Source: an uncultured Lachnospiraceae bacterium (GTDB lineage Bacteria > Bacillota > Clostridia > Lachnospirales > Lachnospiraceae). From it: 64,000 nt of DNA. Shown one piece after another: positions 57,179 through 64,000 of the stretch. Every line of letters starts with the position of its first letter. Within the stretch, counting starts at the first letter, position 1. Under the pieces are notes generated by a model. That model searched no databases. It saw only the letters and a program-made list of their open reading frames with translations, and was not told where the DNA came from. The position numbers were made by a program, and so were the translations under genes. The stretch spans positions 62,001-126,000 of the forward strand of contig CAKRHP010000004.1 of assembly GCA_934339135.1 (NCBI GenBank), read 5' to 3'.

Positions 57179-57803
57179 TCCCCAGCAGTTCCAGCATGCC
57201 CTGTCCTGCTGCCGCTCCCGGCACAGCCTGAAAGACATTGATAAAACGGCTGTCACTGCTCCGGTTCCGAAATGCCGGATAGAGAAATCCACATTCCGGC
57301 TCTCCCGGCTCGTAATCCTCCTCCAACGGACAGACCACCCTCACCAGAAAATCGTAAACCTCCTCGGACTCCCACTGACTGGCGCCATCCGTGCCCTTCC
57401 GCGGAATGTCGTAACCACCGTAAAACACATACACGGCACATCCGCCGCTTTTATGGAAATATTTCCCCGCCTCCTCATAAAACAATTCCAGCAGAGCATC
57501 ATTTTTCAGTTCACTCTGATTTAATGACAGGAGCAGCTTACGCATGCTGTCATCCGTCACATCCTGCCTGCGGTACGGATATTCCTTTAGCTGTACATTT
57601 GTCGCGGCAAAAGGCACTGCCTTGGCAAGCTTTATATTTTTGTCCCGTTCGGACGAGGTCAGATTCAGAAAATGCTGGTTAAAGGTGCCATCTATATAGC
57701 CCTCCTCATCCAGATAGGCTCCTGCAATACGGGCAAAGCAGTTTCTTTTGACCGTCATACGTCTTGTCAGCTCCAGCATATCCTCCCGGTTTATTGTCCC
57801 CAT
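57159..57803 (-). CDS. DUF4317-like protein, short form
   Basis: 214 residues, starting MGTINREDMLELTRRMTVKR, then NCFARIAGAYLDEEGYIDGT. This N-terminal pattern (charged helix, then RI.GAY.D..G) resembles the DUF4317 family of Firmicutes, whose members are longer (about 400 residues, from memory). It is soluble with no signal peptide. The start lies 8 nt after GGAGG. The last codons overlap the tRNA-Arg terminator on the opposite strand. The function is unknown and the family match is from recall. Confidence 0.6.
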   Translation of the reverse strand: MGTINREDMLELTRRMTVKRNCFARIAGAYLDEEGYIDGTFNQHFLNLTSSERDKNIKLAKAVPFAATNVQLKEYPYRRQDVTDDSMRKLLLSLNQSELKNDALLELFYEEAGKYFHKSGGCAVYVFYGGYDIPRKGTDGASQWESEEVYDFLVRVVCPLEEDYEPGEPECGFLYPAFRNRSSDSRFINVFQAVPGAAAGQGMLELLGIKTNRI

Positions 57804-57850
57804 GGTTTGATCCTCCGTTTCTTTATAAACTCCCCGGCCCACCGTCATTT

Positions 57851-58936
57851 TCATCCCCATAAATTGTCGGTACCTACAAAAACATCATAAATTCTTTTGT
57901 ATTGAAAGCCTTTTTTATTTACGGTATCATCAGGAATCACAATTTTTAATTCCACCAATTGATTGATTATATTAGACACACTGTTATATGACACTCCTGA
58001 CATTTCCTGTACTTCCTTTTTCGTAAAAACAATCTGCTTCATGATCACCGGCATGATCCGATATACCGCAGTCCCCTTTATCACCTCAATAGACTGCATA
58101 TCTTCTTTATAAATATTCTTAATCCGCTCCAGCTTATAAATGTAAGCATTACATTGCTCCATGACGCATTGCAGAAAAAACTTAATATATCCCGCTGTAT
58201 TTCCTCTTCTGCATTCCATCAGGTATCTCTGATAAGACGGTTTGTATAATTCTAAAATTTCAGACATATACAAAATAGGCGTTCCCGACTCAAATAATGC
58301 CATTTGAACCGGGATCAATGCTCTTCCCAAACGTCCATTGCCGTCTTTATATGCATGAATAGTCTCAAACTGCATATGCGACAATGCAATATTGATCAGC
58401 AACGGGTCAATAAATTCATCATTCATATATTGATATAAGTTCACTAATAACCCATAAACTTCCTCGGGTGCAGGCGGGACAAACGCTGCATTTTCCATAC
58501 TACATCCTCTGGGTCCGATCCAGTTTTGTGTGGTTCTGATCTGTCCCGGAGTTTTCATAGACCCCCGTACACTGTCCAAAATCAGCTTGTGCATGTTATT
58601 TACAAGCTCATAATCAATCTGCCCTGCAGACTTCAAATAAGTAACTGCATATTCCATTGTCTTCTTCAAATTCTGAATTTCCCGGTTCTCATCTGTTTTC
58701 TCCATATACTTTAAATAAAACATTTCATCCTGAGAAATCTGGGTTCCCTCAATCTGTGTTGATTTGTAACTCTCATTCAAAAGAACCGAATCCAGAAAAA
58801 AACTGGCATCAAACTCCAACGTATGAAGCAAGGACTTATATTCTCCGTATTTCTCATTTGCTTCCGAAATAAGCCTTAGCATTTCCTTATCAATCGTGTA
58901 TTCCAAAGGCATCTTTTTTGCCTGAAATGGCTGCAT
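57851..58936 (-). CDS. Fic family protein with N-terminal inhibitory helix
   Basis: 361 residues. The Fic catalytic motif is HAYKDGNGRLGR at residues 194-205 (HxFx[D/E]GNGRxxR with Tyr in place of Phe), so AMP transfer is plausible. The inhibitory motif STQIEG at residues 59-64 fits [S/T]xxxE[G/N], which marks class II Fic proteins with intramolecular inhibition. A C-terminal winged-helix-like region (KEVQEMSGVSYNSVSNIINQ) suggests DNA binding. There is no adjacent antitoxin. AAGGGG precedes the ATG at 58936. The gene looks more AT-rich than its neighbours, so it may be acquired. Confidence 0.9.
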   Translation of the reverse strand: MQPFQAKKMPLEYTIDKEMLRLISEANEKYGEYKSLLHTLEFDASFFLDSVLLNESYKSTQIEGTQISQDEMFYLKYMEKTDENREIQNLKKTMEYAVTYLKSAGQIDYELVNNMHKLILDSVRGSMKTPGQIRTTQNWIGPRGCSMENAAFVPPAPEEVYGLLVNLYQYMNDEFIDPLLINIALSHMQFETIHAYKDGNGRLGRALIPVQMALFESGTPILYMSEILELYKPSYQRYLMECRRGNTAGYIKFFLQCVMEQCNAYIYKLERIKNIYKEDMQSIEVIKGTAVYRIMPVIMKQIVFTKKEVQEMSGVSYNSVSNIINQLVELKIVIPDDTVNKKGFQYKRIYDVFVGTDNLWG

Positions 58937-59173
58937 AAAATCACCCCTTTTTTTCATATATTACCACATTATTCCACAAAAAATCACTAATTTTTTGAAA
59001 AACTGAAATTTTCCATTAAAATTTCCAAAGATTTTCACTATATTTTCAAAAAGCTGAAGTTATGTCTTTACGAACACACCAAAAATGTATTAAAATGAAA
59101 AAAACTGTTTTTTTTGTACAAAAATATAATCTCGCGTTGCGAATTTGTGATATATGAAAGGATGGTATGTTTT

Positions 59174-59797
59174 ATGGAAATGACAAATATAAAAAATTTT
59201 ATTTTTGATATTGGCGGTGTCCTTCTGGAATACCGCTGGGCAGATATGCTGATGGACCACGGGCTTTCCAGAGAAGATGCCCTCACGGTCGGGAACACGA
59301 TGTTTAACGATCCTTTGTGGTCCGGCATGGATCTTGCTGCTGCCGGAGAGGAGCAGCCCATTATCGAGGCATACCGTGAGAAATACCCAGCATACGGTGA
59401 TACGATCGCCTGGTTCATTAACCACTGCGAATATATGCATGTGCCTAGAAAAGATGTCTGGACACGGGTACATACTTTGAAGGAGCTGGGGTATCCTCTT
59501 TATCTGCTGTCCAATTATCCCGAGACCATGTTTCACAAGCATACCGACGATGCTCCGTTCCGGCAGGACATGTCCGGCGGTGTGATCTCCTATGAGATCA
59601 AAAAGCTCAAACCATATCCTGAGATCTATCAGCATCTTTTACAGAAATATCATCTGGTTCCGGAGGAATGTCTTTTCTTTGATGACCGTCCCGAGAATAC
59701 CGAAGGTGCCATAAAACAGGGCATACACGCCATCACTGTCACCTCCCACGAGTTTCTGGTGGAAGAATTAGACAAAATAATAGCAGCAACGAAATAA
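59174..59797 (+). CDS. HAD-superfamily hydrolase, subfamily IA
   Basis: 207 residues. Motif I NFIFDIGGVLLEY carries the first nucleophile Asp, but the usual second Asp (DxD) is replaced by Gly, as in several haloacid-dehalogenase and YihX-type members. Motif II is LYLLSNYPE, motif III the Lys in EIKKLKPYPEIY, and motif IV CLFFDDRPENTEGA. The substrate is unknown, perhaps a sugar phosphate. The ATG at 59174 is 12 nt from AAAGG, so the start is somewhat uncertain. Confidence 0.88.
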   Translation: MEMTNIKNFIFDIGGVLLEYRWADMLMDHGLSREDALTVGNTMFNDPLWSGMDLAAAGEEQPIIEAYREKYPAYGDTIAWFINHCEYMHVPRKDVWTRVHTLKELGYPLYLLSNYPETMFHKHTDDAPFRQDMSGGVISYEIKKLKPYPEIYQHLLQKYHLVPEECLFFDDRPENTEGAIKQGIHAITVTSHEFLVEELDKIIAATK

Positions 59798-59812
59798 TCC
59801 TCATTGCTGCTA

Positions 59813-60556
59813 TTATTCTAATCTGCCGATCTCATCAAAAATGCAGTGGCATTTTTCCTCTTCAAAGCTGACATTGACATGCATATGTCCAAACATCCAT
59901 GCCTCAAACTCCGTGGTATTTTTGATCTCATCCAGATAATCTGTGAGATAATCCTTTGCATAGAAATCCGGATACCCATCCATCTGCTCCAGAATAGAAG
60001 AACACGGACTATGGGTAATGATATAATCTACCTTATGGTCGTGGGCAGCGAGATTTTTAAGTCCCTCCTCCATCTCCTCCTCAGAGGGAAGCTCCCGTTC
60101 CCACCAGGACAGATGATTGATCCGAAACATCTTGCGCATCTTGTACCAGCTCTCAATCCTCTCATCGTCCGGCTCCAGCACACCATCCGGAATATCATGG
60201 CAGCTGGCTCCGCCAAAGGTAAAAAAACTCCTGTCATTTATATCAAAAATCTGTCCCCGCATCAAATGAATGACGGAAGGCCGGATAAAATTGACCTTAC
60301 CTCCATGCCACTCCTCCACCGGAAGATTGTCTAATATATCATAATTGCTATGATTGCCCGCCACAAAAAGTGTGGTGAACTTTTTATTCTCTAACCAGTC
60401 CAGATTGGCATGCTCTCTGGGACTGTCATCCCAGATACCAAAATCTCCACAGACGATCACATAATCATCCTTCGTCAGCTCCACTCCCTCCGGAAAAACA
60501 TAACGATTCAGTCTGCTTTTCCAGTCGCCGTGAGTATCGCCTGTTACAAATACCAT
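59813..60556 (-). CDS. Calcineurin-like metallophosphoesterase
   Basis: 247 residues. Metal-binding motifs appear in order: GDTHGDW (D-x-H), VIVCGDFGIWD (GD-x-x), FVAGNHSNYD (GNH), IITHSP (H) and FGHMHVN (GH-x-H). Cytoplasmic, substrate unknown. The start at MVFVTGDTHG (60556) is 9 nt from GGGAG. The gene is convergent with the HAD gene, with a 15-nt gap. Confidence 0.9.
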   Translation of the reverse strand: MVFVTGDTHGDWKSRLNRYVFPEGVELTKDDYVIVCGDFGIWDDSPREHANLDWLENKKFTTLFVAGNHSNYDILDNLPVEEWHGGKVNFIRPSVIHLMRGQIFDINDRSFFTFGGASCHDIPDGVLEPDDERIESWYKMRKMFRINHLSWWERELPSEEEMEEGLKNLAAHDHKVDYIITHSPCSSILEQMDGYPDFYAKDYLTDYLDEIKNTTEFEAWMFGHMHVNVSFEEEKCHCIFDEIGRLE

Positions 60557-60693
60557 CTCCATCAGCTCCCAATTTTATTTACACGTAGGTATCAAATTTG
60601 AGTCATATATTCTATTATACATGTATTTTCCCTAAAATGCTACCAAAAAATACTTGAAATATTATGAATTAATGCGTACATTTCTCAAAAAAC

Positions 60694-60722
60694 TTGCGGT
60701 ATCTCTATTTATTCATTAAAAT
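60694..60722 (+). promoter_or_regulatory. Promoter of the leucine-rich-repeat gene
   Basis: -35 TTGCGG (60694-60699), 17-bp spacer, -10 TAAAAT (60717-60722), 44 nt before the start codon. Confidence 0.55.
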
Positions 60723-60766
60723 AATCTATAGTATCTATAACATTGCAACACAAAAAGGAGAAATCA

Positions 60767-62782
60767 ATGAAAATAAAAAAATTACGTCCGACAAAATTTC
60801 TATCCATCATGCTGACCTCTGCCATGGTGATCAGCAGCATAACAGCTCCGGTCACCGGTTCTGCCGCCAAAAAAGTATCCTTGCGCAGCCATGCCGATGT
60901 CAAGGTGGGCAAAAAAGTAGTCCTTCGACTGAAAAACAACAAAAAACGTGTGAAATGGTCTGTTACCGCCGGCAAAAAAAATATCAGACTGTCCGCCAAA
61001 AAGAAAACAAGTGTTACCGTCAAAGGGCGAAAAAAGGGATCTGCCAAAGTGCAGGCAAAGATTGGTAAGAAGAAATACATCTGTCAAATAACAGTCTCTG
61101 CTGCCAGGGCAAATGCAGTTAAAACTCCATCTGTAAGTATAACGCCGTCCGGAACACCTGCGACGAGCATAAAGCCATCTACTCCGGCCTCCAACGGCAG
61201 TTTGTCTACGGCAAAGCCTTGGACTTCCGTTTCACCGATATATCCGGATGCCCCGGATCCAACCGACAATTTCGGCATTGCCAAAAACAAGCAGGATCTT
61301 GATGCTCTGAAACAACTGGTAGAACAGCAGACAGCTTTAGGAGCCTATGTGGACGAGGATCCGGATTCCAGTCAATATGAATGGAGCGAAGGACGTCTTA
61401 TCAGCATCGACTGGGACTACAGTGAACTTCGTGGGGCTCTTGACTTAAGCGGTCTGCAGGCTCTCCAGAGCTTCTCCGCAACAAATAATAACCTGACCTC
61501 CATCAATGTATCTGCGAATCAAAAGCTGAATGCTCTGCATATTGACGACAATCAGTTTACGGATATTGACACTTCAAACAATCCAAACCTGCAATATTTA
61601 TATTGTGGCTATAATCTTTTGTCCCAGATCGATCTGTCAAACAACACAGAACTGGACACTCTGAGCTGCTCACAAAATAAGCTTTCCACTCTGGATATAA
61701 CGATGCTTCCAAAGCTTCAGACGCTCTATTGTGAATACAACCTGATTTCCGAGCTCGATATTTCACATAATTCGAAGCTGCAGACACTATATGCGGAGGA
61801 CAATCAACTGGATCAGATTGACATTTCTGCCAACGCAGACCTGGACACTCTGAATTGTAACCAGAATAATCTGACTTCCATTGACCTCTCCGGCAATGCA
61901 TCGTTAAAAAGGATTTATTGTCAGGACAACGAGATCACTGCACTGGATGTCAGCAATATCACAGAGCTGGAAACACTGCGCTGTGACTCCAACCAGATAA
62001 AATCACTGGATGTATCCAATAATACAGCACTGACTATTTTTACCTGTGATAACAATCAGCTTGACACATTAGATGTAACACAAAACAAAAAGCTTGAGAC
62101 ACTTTCCTGTGCATCAAACAATATCGCGAATATTGATGTGTCCGCCAATACAGAATTACTCTTACTGAACGTCTGCTATCTGCCCGTTACAGAACTGGAT
62201 GTATCAAATAATACTCATTTAACAGACCTGCGGATCTCCGAAACAAAGTTGACACAGATTGACCTTTCCAAGCTGTCAGAGCTTTACTCCATCAACTGCG
62301 ACAACATTCCTCTGACCAGTCTGGATGTGTCTGCATGTCCAAAATTAAACACCCTGCTCCTCTATGAAGCACCGAATATCACATCTCTGGATGTCTCCAA
62401 CAACCCAGAGCTTGAAATATTGTCCTGCGATTACTGCAATATCACAGAACTGGATGTATCAAATAATCCGAAGCTCATGAGCCTCCGGTGTATGGCTAAC
62501 AAAATCGGCACACTGGATGTATCGCACAATCCGGAACTGATGACTTTGTACTGTGACGCCTGTGGCCTCTCCACTCTGGATGTTACAAAAAATCCAAATT
62601 TAACAAGACTGCGCTGTAATTCCAATAATCTGACAACTCTGGATGTTACAAAAAACACAGAACTGAAGGAGCTTGCCTGTGGCAATAACAGTCTGACCTA
62701 TCTGGATTTATCAAACAATCCTCTGTTAAATAAAAATAACATTCATGTCGGAAATGATGTTACGATCACTTTTGCAAATTAA
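60767..62782 (+). CDS. Secreted leucine-rich-repeat protein
   Basis: 671 residues. Signal peptide 1 to about 34 (hydrophobic core FLSIMLTSAMVISSITAPVTG), a Lys-rich Ig-like (Big2-type) domain to about 115, a Pro/Thr/Ser linker (about 120-170), then about 20 leucine-rich repeats of 21 residues from about residue 225 to the end. The repeat theme is L..L.C..N.L..LDVSNN..., as in internalin-type repeats, and a final cap ends IHVGNDVTITFAN. There is no LPxTG or transmembrane anchor, so it is released or held non-covalently. Probably an adhesion or binding protein. AAAAGGAG lies 8 nt before the ATG. Confidence 0.92.
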   Translation: MKIKKLRPTKFLSIMLTSAMVISSITAPVTGSAAKKVSLRSHADVKVGKKVVLRLKNNKKRVKWSVTAGKKNIRLSAKKKTSVTVKGRKKGSAKVQAKIGKKKYICQITVSAARANAVKTPSVSITPSGTPATSIKPSTPASNGSLSTAKPWTSVSPIYPDAPDPTDNFGIAKNKQDLDALKQLVEQQTALGAYVDEDPDSSQYEWSEGRLISIDWDYSELRGALDLSGLQALQSFSATNNNLTSINVSANQKLNALHIDDNQFTDIDTSNNPNLQYLYCGYNLLSQIDLSNNTELDTLSCSQNKLSTLDITMLPKLQTLYCEYNLISELDISHNSKLQTLYAEDNQLDQIDISANADLDTLNCNQNNLTSIDLSGNASLKRIYCQDNEITALDVSNITELETLRCDSNQIKSLDVSNNTALTIFTCDNNQLDTLDVTQNKKLETLSCASNNIANIDVSANTELLLLNVCYLPVTELDVSNNTHLTDLRISETKLTQIDLSKLSELYSINCDNIPLTSLDVSACPKLNTLLLYEAPNITSLDVSNNPELEILSCDYCNITELDVSNNPKLMSLRCMANKIGTLDVSHNPELMTLYCDACGLSTLDVTKNPNLTRLRCNSNNLTTLDVTKNTELKELACGNNSLTYLDLSNNPLLNKNNIHVGNDVTITFAN

Positions 62783-62823
62783 GCACGGAATATCTGTCCG
62801 TCGGACAATTCTATAATAAATTG

Positions 62824-62862
62824 ATGGCAGCCTGCGAGAAATTCACAGGTTGCCACTTTTTT
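62824..62862 (+). terminator. Terminator of the leucine-rich-repeat gene
   Basis: TGGCAGCCTG/CAGGTTGCCA stem followed by CTTTTTT on plus, about 40 nt past the stop. Confidence 0.75.
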
Positions 62863-62905
62863 ATCATATTCTATATACAACAGAAAATATTATGCTTTTG
62901 ATCTG

Positions 62906-63130
62906 CTACACCCACACGGGATCTTCCTCCGATTTTTCAAGAATCTTCCGGATTTCCTCCTCTGACTTATCAGCAAACGCCGCAATCTTTTCTACAGTTT
63001 CTCCCATTGCATACATCCTGCGAATCAGGAAAATTTCCCCTTGCTGACGTCCCTCTTGGCGCCCCTCTTGTAATCCTTCACTAAGTCCACTTTGACGAGT
63101 TTTCTCCAACTCCTCCTCAACAACTTTTTA
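62906..63130 (-). pseudogene. C-terminal remnant of a PD-(D/E)XK nuclease-family (Rpn-type) transposase
   Basis: The frame reads ELEKTRQSGLSEGLQEGRQE, then GRQQGEIFLIRRMYAMGETV and a final EKIAAFADKSEEEI segment. This is the typical EGxQEGxQxG-rich tail and helical end of Rpn/PD-(D/E)XK transposase-like proteins, which are normally about 300 residues. An in-frame TAA lies just upstream and no nuclease domain follows, so only the last quarter survives. It is a footprint of a lost mobile gene. Confidence 0.7.
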
Positions 63131-63235
63131 ATAATCCATTTATACATTATGCACAAAACACCGGTTTTGCGTTTTTCTGTGTATGACTATAGCACTTCTT
63201 GACAGCATTTTCCCACACCCTGTAACACCGCAAGC

Positions 63236-63317
63236 TTTGAGCCACAGGCTCAAACTTGCTATATGAAGCATAGTTCTTCTTGGTGACTTATCAAGTCACC
63301 TTAGAAGAACTCTTCAT
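63236..63317. repeat. Two strong hairpins downstream of the PII gene
   Basis: First, TTTGAGCC-ACA-GGCTCAAA at 63236-63255. Second, a 56-nt stem-loop at 63261-63317 with ATATGAAG..AGTTCTTCT..GGTGACTT paired to AAGTCACC..AGAAGAACT..CTTCATAT. Neither has a T-run on minus, but the second starts right at the glnB stop and probably protects or ends its transcript. It could also be a small palindromic repeat left by a mobile element. Confidence 0.65.
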
Positions 63318-63318
63318 A

Positions 63319-63681
63319 TTATTCCGTCTGATCCGCTGCCCACACGGCCTTTGGTCCATGCTCCCCGGTTCGGATCCGTACAACATCCATCAGCTCATAG
63401 ACAAAGATCTTGCCGTCCCCGTGCTCTCCGGTATGTGCTGTACGACAAATGGCATCCACCGTACGTTTCGCCCACTCCTGACTGGAAACCACGATCTCAA
63501 ACTTAACCTTAGGCAGAAGATTAATATCCACATCATAACCTCTGATCTTTTCCTTATAACCCATCTGGGTACCGCAGCCCATCACCTGTGAGATAGTCAT
63601 TCCGTGAACCTGCAGATCCTGCAGGGCATCCTTGACATCCTCCATTTTATCCTCATTAATAATCGCGTCGATTTTGATCAT
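63319..63681 (-). CDS. PII-family nitrogen regulator, non-uridylylatable variant
   Basis: 120-residue PII signal-transduction protein: MIKIDAIINEDKMEDVKDAL, then GDGKIFVYELMDVVRIRTGE. Gene pairing with the ammonium transporter upstream marks a GlnK-type role, blocking AmtB when nitrogen is ample. The T-loop GCGTQMGYKEKIRGYDVDIN has Ile where GlnB has the uridylylated Tyr51, and the TGEHGDGKI segment has Glu where Lys90 contacts ATP and 2-oxoglutarate. So control is probably by nucleotide binding with changed 2-oxoglutarate response. No structural proof. Confidence 0.9.
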   Translation of the reverse strand: MIKIDAIINEDKMEDVKDALQDLQVHGMTISQVMGCGTQMGYKEKIRGYDVDINLLPKVKFEIVVSSQEWAKRTVDAICRTAHTGEHGDGKIFVYELMDVVRIRTGEHGPKAVWAADQTE

Positions 63682-63774
63682 AATCCTGACCTCCTGATTT
63701 TCTTTATCATCACAATCTGTCTTTCATCCTTCAAACCGCTCTTACAGATTTCTATATTATGGCAACCATATTTC

Positions 63775-64000
63775 TTAGTCCAATCCATTAAAGGACGGAT
63801 ATGCACTCTCGCCATGCTGGCTCTCGTCCAATCCCACTCTCTCGTCATGCTCGGATACACGCAGCGGAGTAAACAGCTTCACGATGGATGCACAGATCAG
63901 GGTTCCCATAATAGCAACTGCGATCGTTGCCACAATACTGATGATCTGTGCCAGGAACAAATGATAATCACCGTAGATCAATCCATCCCAGCGTGCCACT
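63775..64000 (-). CDS. amtB: Ammonium transporter AmtB, C-terminal part (runs off window)
   Basis: About 75 C-terminal residues are visible: the last membrane span (AQIISIVATIAVAIMGTLIC) followed by the cytoplasmic tail with TPLRVSEHDERVGLDESQHG and ESAYPSF, typical of Amt/AmtB. It continues beyond 64000. It lies 93 nt before the PII gene, the classic amtB-glnK pair. Confidence 0.9.
   Translation of the reverse strand, partial: VARWDGLIYGDYHLFLAQIISIVATIAVAIMGTLICASIVKLFTPLRVSEHDERVGLDESQHGESAYPSFNGLD

Noticed and set aside
61557..61901. Minus-strand frame inside the LRR gene
   Set aside because: Shadow of the repetitive coding sequence. No start signal.
63678..63860. 60-codon minus-strand frame between amtB and the PII gene
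   Set aside because: It overlaps the amtB tail in another frame and has no protein-like features.

Overview
The window looks like chromosome of a spore-forming anaerobe of the Clostridia, most likely a gut Lachnospiraceae. The clues are a complete S10-spc-alpha ribosomal cluster in Firmicutes order with a zinc-type S14 and an enlarged L17, spoVG, paired glgC/glgD, a cotJABC spore-coat operon, a DnaD/DnaI-type primosome pair, and consistent AGGAGG ribosome binding sites. No species can be named from the sequence alone.

From 1 to 23.4 kb every gene is on the minus strand. A partial glycosyltransferase is followed, reading leftward from 18.2 kb, by rpsJ to rpmD, rplO-secY, an inserted glycosyltransferase, adk-map-infA, and rpmJ-rpsM-rpsK-rpsD-rpoA-rplQ. 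The classic long operon is cut into at least four transcription units by visible terminators and promoters. Long hairpin-rich leaders precede rpsJ, rplO and rpsM. To the right lie a chemoreceptor gene, spoVG and the glycogen genes glgC-glgD.

From 23.5 to 29 kb the strand switches: murC, a dnaD-like gene, a dnaI/dnaC-like helicase loader and a PRPP synthetase are on plus. A dense DnaA-box cluster lies between murC and the dnaD promoter and partly forms the murC terminator. From 29 to 35 kb are a 32-residue membrane peptide, a polysaccharide deacetylase, trmO, a ROK glucokinase and a purC-argJ pair. From 35 to 46.8 kb are cotJABC, an HD-GYP protein, two small unknown membrane or secreted proteins, a GABA-aminotransferase/4-hydroxybutyrate-dehydrogenase pair with a divergent PucR-type regulator, and a D-amino-acid-transaminase/YkvI transporter pair with a divergent LysR regulator.

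The most unusual region is 46.8-53.7 kb. One subtilisin-like (S8) protease gene is split into a 5' part (53.3-53.7 kb, with the catalytic Asp) and a 3' part (46.8-48.3 kb, with the catalytic His and Ser). They are separated by a compact 5.1-kb block holding only moxR, a DUF58 gene and a transglutaminase gene. Removing the block at a GGGG present at both junctions restores a continuous reading frame of about 583 codons. To the right are an atypical clpX, a D,D-carboxypeptidase, tRNA-Arg(CCT), a DUF4317-like gene, a class II Fic protein, a HAD phosphatase, a metallophosphoesterase, a secreted leucine-rich-repeat protein, a remnant of a nuclease-family transposase, and an atypical PII gene next to the end of an ammonium transporter gene that runs off the window.
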